The notes under the pieces: generated by a model
What the model saw: the letters and a program-made list of their open reading frames with translations, nothing else
Told to the model about the DNA's origin: nothing
The model's database searches: none
NCBI GenBank assembly: GCA_031213475.1
Contig: JARUPZ010000018.1
Coordinates: 8,940,406-9,004,405 of the forward strand
Origin: Nereocystis luetkeana
Taxonomy: Eukaryota > Sar > Phaeophyceae > Laminariales > Laminariaceae
Direction: 5' to 3'
DNA length: 64,000 nt
In this document: positions 11,101-20,840 of the stretch, in pieces
Numbering within the stretch: position 1 is the first letter of the stretch
How the letters are laid out: every line of letters starts with the position of its first letter
Made by a program: the position numbers and the translations under genes

Positions 11101-14100
11101 CTTTCGTGCCTAGGCGTCGCGTGTGCCCCGATGCACGAGGGATGCATGAACGGGCTTTTTCTGGCTTCGATTTATGATTGTTGATAGAGTATGTGCAAGT
11201 TTATAAAGGTCGTGCGGGAGGGCAAGATAATATTCAAGCGGTGCTTATTTTTGCGACCACGCTGAAGTTGAAAGAGGGAGGTGTGCAGTTTGAACACCAA
11301 CGTTATCGAGCTAGCGAACGACGGCCACGGTGAGCACCGGGCTTCACGCGGGGCGAGGGACGGGGCTGATTGTGGCAGAGAGTGATAAAAGCTTTACCCG
11401 GACCGAATCGGTAGCGCGGTGGTCGCGAGAGGGGCGGGCGGCGTACGAGGCTGAGAGAGAAGCTCTTCTGTGCGATTTTCTCTTTCCTTATTTTCGACCG
11501 GGTGTAAGGTGTTCCAATCAGACAGAAAAATATTACACGAGAGGGGACGGGGATTTTTTTCCTTTCCGAGTTTTCGGTTTAATTTTCATTGTTTTCGCTG
11601 CTGTGCCGTGCTGTGCTTTCGCTTTCTTCGTACATACAGTATAGACGTAGAGCATATCGAAAGAAGAAAATAAGTACAGACAGTAGTACCCTACCTGGGG
11701 TGTATGTACGTACGTACGACATCCGCGACGCAAAGCGTATATGTGGCATCCAAGCTGACGTCGGAGCTGTTTTTTCCTGAAGCATGGCGGCGGGACTCTT
11801 GGCATTATCAAGTCGCCGGTTTTTGCAATTACGATCCTTGAAAAAACTAAACTCAATCCTGGACCTCTGTTCGCTTCGCATAATAATTTGATGTACTTTT
11901 TTTCCTTCCTGAGCGAGCGTAGCGGGCGGCGTAGGCCGCCCACGGAGCGAAGCGCCTTGTACGTACTATTAATACCAGGTATGTAAGTATTACAGGGGAA
12001 CATCGTCGTCAGAACCAAGTAGGATTTTTTGAACGTAGATGAGGGGTTACGTTTTCTGGTTCCGTCGTGGGTTCCGATCACTATGTATTGCTGTGCCCCC
12101 CGCGATAGGCGACACCCTTGGTAGGTCGAGGCTCTGCTGACTACTGGTATGCGGGAGAGCACCCCCCGCGTTTACCACCACTGCAAATGGAACAACATTT
12201 GAACGATACGTCACAGCAGTAGTGATATCATACTCGATTTATGTATATACGTGTTTGAGTTTCCTTTTTCACCTCTTCTACCTTGTCTATAACTTTTACG
12301 GCGTTTTTTTTTTGTAATCGAACTTTCGTTTGTCCCTACCCCCCCCCCCCCCCTGGATGATATCGAGTACACCCCTGCTCCCACCCTGCCCCCGCTTCCG
12401 CTCCCGCCTCCTTAATTCCGCTCCCCGCCGTGCTATCATTGCCTCTACTAAATCGCGGAAACCTTGTTGTGCTCTGTTACGTACGCAACTCTTGGCCGTT
12501 TTTTCGATGCGTCGCCGTTTTCTGCCGCGGCGGCGGACCACGACATACCGGCGCCCATCGGTGCGTGAATCTAGCGGGATGTCGTGCGCGGCTGCAAGGT
12601 CTCCGGCCGCCTCACCCTCGTGGACTTGGCCGGGTCGGAGAGGGCGGGCAAGACGGGGGCGGAGGGGCGCAGGCTCGAGGAGGCCAACAGCATCAACGTG
12701 TCTCTGCACACGCTGGGCAGGGTCATCAGGACGTTGAGCGAGAACGGGCCACACGTGCCCTTCCGCGACAGCAAGCTCACTCGCCTCCTGCAAGAGTCCC
12801 TCGGAGGGAACAGTCGGTGAGGAGGGGGGGGTTAGTATCGGTCGGTGGAATACTTGAACACGCCTCGGACAAATTGGTGATCTACAGATAGATCACCTAC
12901 AGATTGATCGTGATCTAGAGTAGACCATCTAGGTCCTCACCTGCCGCTTTGAGTTGTTGCGCAGGATCTTTATAGTGTATATCCAACTAGATCGTTGCAG
13001 ATTATGCGGCCCCCCCGCGGCAACATGAGCTAGATCATACAGACCATACAGATCAGGGATATATATGTCCTGCAAGATTAAAATCATCGCCTAGGAATGA
13101 TCTATAGATGATCTGTTGGATAAACTGTTTGATGATCTGTAGATGATCTGCTAGATGATCTGTTTGATGATATGTAGATGATCTGACCGACGTGTGGAAG
13201 GAAAACTTCAAGGAGGCGTTATACTCGTAGGGGTTTCGTCATATGTCGGGGGAGAACGTTTGTTTGTTTTTGTTTTCTTTTTTTTTTTTCGGTAGAAAAG
13301 TATGTCCTCCAAGTTTTTGTTTCTTGTATTTTACAAGAGAAAATATTTGATTTGTCGAGTCTGCGTCTGCTGGAGAAGAAAGAGTTGAGGGGGGCGTGGG
13401 ATAATAATTTGAGGTGCTTCTCGCTCTTACCCTCGACGTACTTAGGGTGCTCAACGGTAGGTCTCCTTCGAAAGGTTCGGAAGACATTTTGACGCCAACG
13501 AGGACCTTTTCGGACGAGGCGTATGCTTTGCTTCTTCCGATTGTCCTCTGAGCGTTAGCCCTCCCGTTGCTATGCTTCGTATAACGGCACCGGGTATGCC
13601 AGGTCAGTTTGATCGCCCCATGGAGACAAACCAACTACTACTTATAATACAGTGTCAGTAGCGTACGCAACGTTTGTAGGTTTTGTCATACGTCGTCACC
13701 ACCAACCCTTCTCCACCCCCCCCCCCCCCCCCCCCCCCCTTGCACGCCTCTTGTGTATGCACTAACGCCTGCACGGCAAACCAAACCAAACCACCCTCAC
13801 CCCCCACGACGCGGCTGGCCTCTGTCAGCACGGTGCTCATCATCTGCTGCAGCCCGGAGGAGGCGCAGTCGCAGGAGACCCTGTCCACTCTGAAGTTCGG
13901 CGAGTGCGCCAAGCGCGTCACCACCTTCGCATCCGCCAACGTTGTCGCGGCGCCCGATGAGGTCGCCGCACAGCTCGCAGAGCTCCGCGCGGAGGTTGTC
14001 CGCCTCAAGCGACAGGTGAGGCGCCGCCGGGGTTCGCATGCATACCGACAGGCGTTGTGCTTTGACGGAGGAGTTGGGGGGGGGGGGGGGAGGGGGGGTT

Positions 14101-17100
14101 TGTCGCGGGAGCCTGAGTGCTGATTGGTGATTGGATGCCTACCTGGAAGCGTTGCTTTGACGGAGTTAGGGGGGGAGGGGGTGTGCGCCTATTTTTTTGT
14201 GCATGGCCGTAGTCGTGTGACGATAGACCCTCGCATCCCTATGATGCCGGGACGGAGCACGTCGGGTTTTTTCAACCGACCAAGCATTGACATTGCTTGC
14301 GCCAAGCGTCGTGAAGCGCCGTGAAGTTGTTCGGCGAATCGCATGAAGGGTGAATCCTTCTACAATAAGAACCGCTTGTGAGGTGGACTCTTGTTGCATA
14401 AGGATGCCAGCGTCGCATGAATAGAGTTTTTTTTTAAGGGGGGGGCGGGGCTCTCGCACGAGCCTGATTGCTGAGGGCTGATTGAATACCTGGTATGTAG
14501 TAGGGAGGGGGTTGCGTCACCTTGTTCCAGCTTTCTGCACTAACTTGTGCACGTGTCTCAGACGAAGCTGGTTACTTACCGGTCATACTTGAGTAGTGTA
14601 GTATTAATATACGGATTGGTGTTCTGGGCGCTCAGACGGTTGCACGGTGTCCGAATTGGTCCCGTTGTCATGTTAGATTTTCCCCAAACATCCCGGGTTT
14701 CCAGACGAAACAGGCAACGAAAAAGTGGGGAAACGTGAGTGGGATTTGCCCGCCTGCCTGCCTGCCTGCCTGCCTGTCTGTCTGCCTGCCTGTCTGTCTG
14801 CCTGCCTGTCTGTCTGCCTGCCTGCCTGCCTGTCTGCCTACCTGCTTCGTGCTTATTTGCACCACCATGTGTTGGTGTGTTGTTTCGTGTACAGCCTATA
14901 ATATTGTCCCTGCAGTTTAGTACGCCTCTTCCATGGCGCTTGCACGCGCTCCGCCCGTGCGACCTTCAAGTGTTCCCTCCATTCGTCCCCCCTGCCCCCC
15001 CCCCCCTATTCCGCTCGACGTTGTCAACCATATGCAAGACAGCCCGCCTTAAAAGCGGTTCTTATTATAGTAGGAAGCAGGTCACCCTTCATGCGACTCT
15101 TCGAGCACCTCACGGCGCTTCGCGCTTGGTGCAAGTGATGTCTGCCTGGTGGGGTGAAAACCCGACGTGCTCCGTCCCGGCATGGAGGCGAGAGTCTATG
15201 GTCGTACAACCTCGACCATGCATGACATGGGTACCCCCCATCCCCGTCTCTCCCACTAATGCATCCTCTCCTGTGAACTCCCTCTCCTTGCCCCCGCACG
15301 CGCCCGCAGCTCCACAGCATGCATCTGCGGGAGGCGAAGAGAACCGAGACAATGGCAATGATGTCTGCCGGGAGGTGAGGAATATGGAGGCGTTGCTTGT
15401 GGCTGACCATGGATGCGCCGATGATGTTGTTGTTGCTTTGTCGCAGTCTCAGGAGTGCTTGAAGGCCAGCGGCTTGCCTGTCTCGTGCTCTCTCTCACAC
15501 ACGGTGTCCCATGCAGGAAATCGCTCATTTTTTTAATTCGATTTTCCGATATTTCCATTTTCCGAATTTCCGAATTTCCGAATTTCCGAATTTCCGAATT
15601 TCCGATTTTCCGATTTTATTATTTTTCCCAAATTGCTCTTGTCCGTTTTTCTTAGTTTTCTTAGGTTTGTTTTTTTCCCTTTCGGCCCCTTTCTTTTTTG
15701 GCGGAAATTTGCGGAAATACTTGAATACTGTGCGCGTGCGTGGGGTATGAGATATTACCATCTGGTTGTGCCGTACGAGCGCGATGAAGGTCCGTCCTCC
15801 GTGCTCCCCGGTTGACCCCGGTCTCGGCATCGACGGTGGTCTTGACTTTCCTCTCTTGAAACGCACGTGCACATGTCCGTGCCCCCTCTCCCGCCCCCGC
15901 GCTTGTTAGCCCTCCCCACCCACCTTCAATCAGTGTACGCATTATTGCCCATTGTATGCCCACTGCTGTCTCTCGAAGTGGCCACGCCAGAAAACATTTC
16001 AATCGGTTCGACGCGGCCATCCACATATCATCTGCAAGAAAGTCCACTTCACCACCGGTTCTTGACAAAAGGGTGCAGCTCACCCTTCGTGCGCCTCTCG
16101 CCCAACCCCTCACGTTTCGCCTCGCGCTTGGTGCAAGCGACGCCTGCATGGTCGGTGAAAACCCGACGTGCCCCCGTCCCGGCATAGCAAGAATGCGAGC
16201 GGGTCTATGATCATACGACTACGGCCATGCACGACCATGAGCACACACACCCCACAGCAGGAAGGGGAAGAGATAAGCCAAAAAGTAGTGATGTCATATA
16301 TATGTGGGAAAAACGTCACGAGCGCCCAAATGTTGGAGGCATATCTCTTCGGAGTAGGGACGGTGCTCCGTCTCGAAAGGGTGTGAGGGTCTATTGGTCA
16401 TATGACTACGGCCAATGCATGACAACAAGGACCCCCCCTCCCCCCCCCCCCCCCCCTCCTTCCTTTCTTTCTTTCTATCGCCCTCGAATGTGTCGCACCA
16501 CACGGACTTTTTTCGTGTTTGGCGTTCAGGCGATCAAATCGGTCGTCGGCATGCGCTGGCGATCGAGGGGTGGGGGGGGGCGGTGGCGCCCCTCGCAGGA
16601 GATGGGGCTCGTCGGCGTTCAACGTCCCTTTCGCCACGGGGGACGTCGGCATTAGCAGGTGAGCGCTCGACTTCATTCATTCAGCCCACGCGTTATTGTC
16701 TACGGAAACGCTGTTTACCCATGTTGTTCGCAGTCCTCAACACTTGGTCGTCTGCTCTGTGGCCCGCTAGCTCACGCGCCTTAGCTCGCGCGTTAGCTTG
16801 CGCCATAGCTCGCGCCTTAGCTCGCGCCTTAGCTCGCGTATTAGGGTTAGGGAAAAGTGACGCGCTGGATCACGTGCTACAGCGCACGCGCTAGTTCATG
16901 CGGTATTCCTTGCCTCGGCGTACGCTCTAACAATGGCATGCGCTTTCGAGCTTTAGCTCACGCGTCGGCGTGGGGGTGAAGGTCAAACTCGTGAAGGTGG
17001 TCACCCTTGCAAAAACGGTACGAGGGCCGTCTCGGTTTTTGTTCGCACGGCGAGCGTACGGGTCACAGCCGGTTCGGCGCGGATATCTTGGCTCTCGGAA

Positions 17101-20100
17101 GGAACGAAGCACAAACACTCGATTTTTTATTGGAATGTATTCTGCTGTACCCTGTGGCCTACGGTCGTGATCTGGATCTTGATGCAAACGAGCAGGAGAG
17201 AAGCGAATCGCAAAGATCGTTACGAAGATCGGTATGAAGCCCGTTATTAGTTTTGCCGCGTTTGCCTTCTCCCCCCCCCCCCCTGCCTGTTTTTTCTTTT
17301 TTTTTCTTGGCGGTCGCCGAAAGCTGGTTGTCGAGTTAGATCATTTGTGCGGGGTAAATAATCTTTACTCCGCACAAGGGAATTGATCGTATCACGTAGT
17401 GTTCAAGGTAAGGCACCCAAGAGGCAACATAGTACTCCCATTGCTGTCTCTGGAAGTACCTACACCGGAAGTTAAATCAACTCATTGAAGCTGTCATCCA
17501 TATGCAAGTCCTCCTCACAAGCGGTTCTTAGTAGGATGCAGCTCACCCTTCATGCGACTCGCCAGACATTTCACGGTGCTTCGCGCTTGGTGCAAGCAAT
17601 GTCGGCCTGGTCGGTGAAAACCCGACATGCTTCGTCCCGGCATTGTAGGGATGCGAGGGTCTATGGTCATACGACTACGGCCATGCATGATAATGAGTGC
17701 ACCCCCCCCCCCCCCCCCCTGCCCTCTCTCCCACTCCTCCCGCTTACGATGCAGCGGTGACGATTCTTGGGCGGGAGGAACAACGCCTCAGGGATGGGAG
17801 AAAAACGCCCCCTCCTGGAACAGCGGGGCTGCCGGGCTGCCGTCCCCTTCCACCCCAGGGTGGAAATCGGGTGCGGCGGCGGCGGCGGCGGCGGCGGCGC
17901 ACCGCAACGAGCCTCAGTCGCCGCTCGGCGCTTCTTCCGCCTCCCCCGCGATGTCTCCCGACCTCAACCTTAGCGCCAAGGGTGGGAGCGTCAAGAGCGG
18001 CGGTGGCGTTTGTGCCACCGGTGCCGCCACCGGTGCCTCTTCCTCGAGGGCCGGTGGTAGGCGTCGCGGCGGTGGCGGCGGCAGTGGTACCACCCCGACG
18101 AAGCTTCTCCGGGCTGCTTCTTCGTCGTCGTCGGCGGCGGCGGCGGCGACAGCGGCGGCTAAGAGCGGCAGGAGAAACGAAGGCCGGGGGTCGGGGCGAG
18201 GCGGCGGACGCGGGCGCTGCTTGTGGCGGTCGGAGACGGAGGAGGAGGAGGAGGAGGAGGAGCGGGACGCCAGGGTGTCGATGCCGGCGCCGGTACCGGT
18301 TACATCGGCGGCGCCTTCCGCCGGCGTGGGCGTGGCCGCGGTTGGAGTACGCAGCGGTGGTGGTCGTGGTGGTGGTGAGGGTGGGGGTGATAGGACTCCC
18401 GAATCTAGCGGGGGTAACGGTTGCCACCGGCATTGGGAGCAGGTGGAGGAGGAGGGCGGAGGGGGTTCCAGCTGGAGGAGAGTAAAGCGCGTCACTCACG
18501 AGGACTCGATGTCTGAGTCAGGGACCGAAACAGCGGGGGGGCGGGGTGAGAGGAGGCCTCCCACCCCCGCCCTCGATGATACTCGGACGGGGGAGGCGGC
18601 GGGGCGCAACCACCGGAGGTTCGGTTTCCAGCCGAAGTCGAAAGGGGGTGGAACTCCCGGAAGAAGGCGTTATAGCCAGGGGCTCAGGCGGGCGCAGCAG
18701 CCGTGGTCGCAGAGGGAAGGAGAAGAAGAAGAAGAAGAAGAAGACGACGACGATCAGCAGCGGCAGCAGCAGCAGCGTCGATCGAACGGCCAGACCTTGA
18801 CACCCTCTTTGATACCCCGGCAAGGGAGTGCGAAGCCTCGGCGGCCCGACGCCCCGCGTGGGGTCGGTCCAGCCGCGGGAACGTCCGTGGGTACCTCCGC
18901 AGACGTTTCGGGCGACGACGAAAGCGGCGGGTTCTGGGCGTCCGCTCGGGAAGGCACGAGAAGCAGCGCGAGGGGGCCTCCCCAGGGAGGGGGCGCGGGG
19001 GCGTTGGCGACGAAAGAGGCGGTGTTTTTGGCTGGGGCGGGGCAGCGCTCGTCCTCGGCCGGAGGAATCAGGGCGGTAGCGGAGGGGGGGGGAGGAGTAC
19101 ACGAGATCGATCGGGTTCCGTCGTCTTCGGAGGGCGAGGGTCTGGAGAGGCACGAGCTCCGGGTAGCGCTCGTTCGGATCAAGCGCTTGGAGAGAGGGTG
19201 GGAGCAGAGGTCGAGTGCGTTCGAGGTGAGGGTGTGGGGGACGCGGCGCGGCGGTGGCGGAGGCGTTACGTTGCGCGACGCGGCGTGTAGCGTGTGGCGT
19301 GTGGCGTGTGGCACGGAGTTGAAACGGTATGAGTATTCTTGTGGTGTCGCACGCTTTTGTTGTTTGTATATATATATCGTTTCTGTTTTTTTTTTTGCAT
19401 CCTGGTGTACGTTAACCGTTTCTGTGTATTTGTCGCCTTTTATTTTTCCGTTGGGGTGCGGGTGAAAAAGGGAGGGTGGGGGAGGGGGGGGGGGTATGAG
19501 ACATATAGGGGATGTGTCGAGGAAATGCGTGTTCGACGGCGAACGGAAATTGCGGCGAAAGTCGCGCTTGGAAGCATTATTTCAAATTGATACCAGGCAC
19601 CAGGTGCATGATAGAAGTGTTTGCTGCAAGACGTGTACCAATATGTCCCGAACTATGCGTAATTCTTGGATTAAATGTCAACATAAAACAGTTTCACAGA
19701 TTCCAGTGACATGGTGGTATGTTGTGTCGGCCGAAACCAGTAGTCCGTTGCCGTGAACAATACACCTGGTACGTACGTAGCGCTTCAAGGACCTCTTGCG
19801 AGGCAAGTACCCATCCTTCGCGCCCTTTCCTCCCCGCGGATGCCCAACTGCCTCCTTACATTGACCCCCCCCCCCCCCCCCCTCCCTCCCTCCCTCCCTC
19901 CCTTCTCTCCTTTTCTCTCGGGCCGAAGGTGTGGGTGGTCACCTTAACCATCGCCAAGTTCTAATTCCTAACCTCATCCTCCCACCGTTCCCTTTCGCCC
20001 AACCCAGAAACTGCTGCGGCTAAAGGACCTCCGCATAGAGTCCCTCATGCTGCCCCACAAGTACGGGTCCCTCTCGGGGCACCCCCCCGGTCGGAACGGG

Positions 20101-20451
20101 GGGACCCCCGGGGCCCCCACCGGGGGCCACGGTGACGGTTTCATCGGAGGCAAGGGGACCCCCGCTACAAGTACCGCCTCCAGCGTTAGGACCAAAACCT
20201 CGTCGAGTGATGGACGAGCGGCTTTCTCCGAACCGCGTGGCTTGGCGAGCAGGGGCGGAAGAGTGGGGGTTGGGCACGGGCGCGGGGTCGCGGATAGTGG
20301 TGGAGGGGGCGGGGTAGGGGAGGGGGGGGGAGGGGGGGGGGGGAGGGGCGCGGCACGCCGAAGAGGGTGGAGGGGGCTGAACGGAGGAGTCTGTTGCCTA
20401 ATCGCGTGTTTGTCGCGACCGCCCCTGACCCCCCGCCGCCCTCCCCGATGA
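5382..20451 (+). CDS. Kinesin-1-like motor protein, eight exons (~1446 aa)
   Basis: A microtubule plus-end-type motor. Exons 5382-6518, 7728-8342, 10079-10258, 12575-12816, 13829-14015, 15310-15374, 17755-19225 and 20008-20451 join with matching phases (0,0,0,2,0,2,0). Residues 1-302 are a low-complexity Ser/Thr/Pro/Asn extension. The motor runs from about 303 (RVRVLCRFR) to about 760: P-loop GQTGSGKT (403-410), [17 protein letters not shown]-type strand in exon 2, switch I SSRSH (631-635), switch II DLAGSE (661-666), then [17 protein letters not shown] and ICCSP...ETLSTLKFG, which resemble kinesin-1. Loop 5, between the P-loop helix and GVIPR, carries a ~110-residue poly-Thr/Pro/Ala insertion. 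A short coiled-coil-prone neck follows, then a ~490-residue Gly/Ser/Arg-rich disordered exon and a last exon starting [17 protein letters not shown]-initiated extension to 5262 is rejected. The 3' end is the least certain part. Confidence 0.9.
6703..6777. repeat. (CTG)25 microsatellite in kinesin intron 1
   Basis: An uninterrupted CTG run of about 25 units, preceded by a shorter interrupted run from 6690. On the opposite strand it reads CAG. It is intronic in the present model; the Ala/Cys frames through it are artefacts. Confidence 0.95.
7196..7300. mobile_element. Palindromic MITE, family D
   Basis: The left arm carries ACTGCAGTCCCGTTTTGAGG and the right arm the complementary CCCCAAAACGGGACTGCAGT, around a short spacer. 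The ~105-bp copy lies inside kinesin intron 1. Confidence 0.85.
7728..8342 (+). CDS. Kinesin exon 2 (P-loop and loop-5 insertion)
   Basis: 205 codons. It opens [19 protein letters not shown] and contains [13 protein letters not shown]. An insertion of about 119 residues follows (poly-Thr from ACC repeats, Pro-rich segment, poly-Ala from a GCT run at 8095-8160). It then resumes at GVIPRAV and [15 protein letters not shown]. Flanks are CGACAG|GTC and AAG|GTAAGG. Confidence 0.9.
8366..8395. repeat. Poly-G tract just after a kinesin donor site
   Basis: A G-run of about 25 bases starts about 25 bases into intron 2. Similar G-runs follow the donors of exons 4 and 5. Confidence 0.9.
8545..8690. mobile_element. 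GATC-rich element, family A (truncated)
   Basis: It begins with the terminal motif CACACGTCGGACAGATC shared by full copies, continues with 'tagatcctcaccggccgtt' and 'caggatctgtatagtg', and runs directly into a family-B copy. Confidence 0.65.
8690..8916 (+). mobile_element. Interspersed repeat family B copy
   Basis: About 220 bp, with AAACCGTTCTTTCTGCCCGT, the 'gtcgacatccagcacaacca' core, 'agagagatacatgttctgt' and the 3' part 'catgtcgtcgtactggata'. The copy at 38340-38565 is collinear with it. Confidence 0.7.
9004..9053. repeat. Direct repeat of a short palindrome
   Basis: TCAGATGTTAGGCTAACATCC occurs twice, about 9 bp apart. Each copy contains the palindrome GATGTTAGGCTAACATC. Confidence 0.85.
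9185..9293. mobile_element. Hairpin MITE, family C
   Basis: The left end is TACGGGGGACCAGAGTTGAT and the right end ATTAACTATGGTCCCCCTTA; the internal TATACATAAAAACCTA and TTTTTACTCACAATAT blocks are shared with other copies. It lies in kinesin intron 2. Confidence 0.85.
10079..10258 (+). CDS. Kinesin exon 3 (switch I)
   Basis: 60 codons, phase 0 on both sides. It encodes [28 protein letters not shown] and the switch I sequence SSRSHSIF. Flanks are GGACAG|GTG and CAG|GTATGT. Confidence 0.9.
10370..10835. repeat. Degenerate tandem array with inverted GGGTACC words
   Basis: Units of about 75-110 bp alternate TACTCTGGGGTACCCGAGTA with TACCCCAGAGTATA, so the array is both tandem and internally palindromic. 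It fills part of kinesin intron 3. The rest of that intron (10840-12570) holds no recognised feature except AT-rich and pyrimidine tracts. Confidence 0.8.
12575..12816 (+). CDS. Kinesin exon 4 (switch II)
   Basis: 242 bp starting [20 protein letters not shown]. It contains [43 protein letters not shown] and GGNSR. It ends in phase 2 at AGTCG|GTGAGG. The acceptor AATCTAG|CGG is weak in pyrimidines but gives the only in-frame join to exon 3. Confidence 0.88.
12858..13198. mobile_element. GATC-rich TIR element, family A (full length, ~341 bp)
   Basis: The left end is ACACGCCTCGGACAAAT and the right end ATCTGACCGACGTGTGG, which are imperfect inverted repeats. The interior has many GATCTACAGAT-like words and the family core 'cctcacctgccgctttgag' and 'caggatctttatagtg'. 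It is non-coding, hence a non-autonomous DNA transposon candidate. It lies in kinesin intron 4. Confidence 0.7.
13829..14015 (+). CDS. Kinesin exon 5 (end of motor, neck)
   Basis: 187 bp. It completes NSR-T at the splice and encodes [28 protein letters not shown] and a heptad-like segment [17 protein letters not shown] that should form the start of a coiled coil. Flanks are GTCAG|C and CAG|GTGAGG. The upstream C-run at 13716-13739 precedes the acceptor by about 90 bases. Confidence 0.9.
14160..14435 (-). mobile_element. C-tailed short interspersed element, family E (near full length)
   Basis: In its own orientation (minus) it runs from the 'acaagcggttcttattgtag' head through 'gcgcttggcgcaagc' and 'tgaaaaaacccgacgtgctc' to 'tctatcgtcacacgactacg' and ends in a C-run (the G-rich block at 14166-14182 on plus). 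It lies in kinesin intron 5. Confidence 0.75.
14749..14847. repeat. (CCTG)n / (TCTG)n microsatellite
   Basis: About 100 bp of alternating CCTG and TCTG units in kinesin intron 5. Confidence 0.95.
15022..15245 (+). mobile_element. C-tailed short interspersed element, family E
   Basis: It contains 'ccatatgcaagacagcccgc', 'gcgcttggtgcaagtgatg', 'gtgaaaacccgacgtgctcc', 'gagtctatggtcgtac' and 'gaccatgcatgacatgggta' and then a run of C. The C-rich tail leads without interruption into the pyrimidine tract of the exon 6 acceptor. Confidence 0.8.
15310..15374 (+). CDS. Kinesin exon 6 (65-bp short exon)
   Basis: It encodes [20 protein letters not shown] in phase 0 to phase 2. The acceptor GCCCGCAG|CTC is strong and the donor GGGAG|GTGAGG matches exon 7, whose first base completes a Ser codon. 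Support comes from splice phase and helix-like composition rather than a family motif. Confidence 0.7.
15541..15618. repeat. (TTTCCGAA)n / (TTTCCGAT)n short tandem repeat
   Basis: About nine 8-bp units. The following A/T-rich pyrimidine stretch to about 15720 has no gene. Confidence 0.9.
16018..16260 (+). mobile_element. C-tailed short interspersed element, family E
   Basis: Carries the head 'cacatatcatctgcaagaaa', 'gcgcttggtgcaagcgac', 'ggtcggtgaaaacccgacgt', 'tatgatcatacgactacggc' and the tail 'gagcacacacaccccac'. It is an older copy with a mixed CA/C tail. Confidence 0.78.
16380..16457 (+). mobile_element. C-tailed element, family E (3' fragment)
   Basis: Only the 3' part is present: 'gtgagggtctattggtcata', 'tgactacggcc', then a C-run of more than 20 bases interrupted once by T. 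Confidence 0.75.
16768..16900. repeat. Degenerate (TTAGCTCGCGCC)n tandem repeat with telomere-like word
   Basis: Repeated 'agctcgcgccttagctcgcg' units. Near 16843-16854 there is 'attagggttaggg', two telomere-like units, too short to call a telomeric insertion. Confidence 0.75.
17490..17719 (+). mobile_element. C-tailed short interspersed element, family E (reference copy)
   Basis: The clearest full copy. It has the head 'tcatccatatgcaagtcc', 'aagcggttcttagtagg', 'gcgcttggtgcaagcaatg', 'ggtgaaaacccgacatgctt', 'gggatgcgagggtctatgg', 'catacgactacggccatgca' and a tail of about 18 C. The tail becomes the pyrimidine tract of the kinesin exon 7 acceptor at 17754. Confidence 0.85.
17755..19225 (+). 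CDS. Kinesin exon 7 (long disordered tail)
   Basis: 1471 bp. The first base completes the codon left open by exon 6. It encodes Gly-, Ser-, Ala-, Arg- and Glu-rich low-complexity sequence with an EEEEEEEE run and a QQRQQQQ run, and ends in a coiled-coil-like [17 protein letters not shown]. The donor is GAG|GTGAGG, phase 0. Several other frames are open because of GC bias; this one is chosen because it joins both neighbours in phase. Confidence 0.78.
19861..19910. repeat. Poly-C and (CCCT)n tract before the last kinesin exon
   Basis: About 17 C followed by CCCT units and TTCTCTCC, roughly 100 bases upstream of the exon 8 acceptor. Confidence 0.9.
20008..20451 (+). CDS. Kinesin exon 8 (probable last exon)
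   Basis: The acceptor CAACCCAG|AAA opens [20 protein letters not shown], then Gly/Thr/Ser-rich sequence and a poly-Gly part over G-runs at 20319-20344, ending at TGA 20449-20451. The start of the exon is well supported. The end is not: the G-run region may be intronic or carry sequencing length errors. Confidence 0.6.
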   Translation, partial: KLLRLKDLRIESLMLPHKYGSLSGHPPGRNGGTPGAPTGGHGDGFIGGKGTPATSTASSVRTKTSSSDGRAAFSEPRGLASRGGRVGVGHGRGVADSGGGGGVGEGGGGGGGRGAARRRGWRGLNGGVCCLIACLSRPPLTPRRPPR

Positions 20452-20522
20452 GGCTCAAGCGGCTCGTACGAAAAAACTGCGATACGGAGGATGATTACTG
20501 AGGAGGAGAAAAAAAAAAACGG

Positions 20523-20663
20523 CGTCGGGGTTGTTTTTACCACGCGGGAACTGTGCCTACCCTCTGTTTTTTTTTCGAGGCGGGGGGGGGGGGGGGTTGT
20601 TTTTACCACGCGGGAACTGTGCCTACCCTCTGTTTTTTTTTCGAGACGGGGGGGGGGGGGGGG
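20523..20663. repeat. Direct repeat, 2 x ~66 bp, each ending in poly-G
   Basis: Two units starting GTTGTTTTTACCACGCGGGA and ending TTTTTTTTTCGAG then a G-run of 15 or more. The second G-run runs into a family-F element. Confidence 0.9.
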
Positions 20664-20735
20664 TGGGAGTACTCATTTGTTGCTTGCCTTAGTCATTTGA
20701 CCATTGACCACGCATCCCTTTCGAGGGGGGGAGGG
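20647..20735 (-). mobile_element. C-tailed short interspersed element, family F
   Basis: On plus it reads G-run, 'gtactcatttgttgcttgcc', 'ttagtcatttgaccattgac', 'cacgcatccctttcgag'. In element orientation it therefore ends 'aatgagtac' plus poly-C. The internal 'GACCAT.GACC..CGCATCCCT' segment is shared with family E. Confidence 0.8.
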
Positions 20736-20840
20736 GGGGGGGGGGGTGTACTCGATAGGAGAGATGCACTCGATCTCATGCATGGTCGTAGTCGTATGAC
20801 CATAGACCCTCGCATCCCTACAATGCCGGGGGGGGTAAAT
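20725..20840 (-). mobile_element. C-tailed short interspersed element, family E (3' part)
   Basis: On plus: G-run, 'gtgtactcgataggagagat', 'gcatggtcgtagtcgtatga', 'ccatagaccctcgcatccct', 'acaatgccggg'. It lies head to tail with the family-F copy, separated only by G-runs. Confidence 0.8.
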
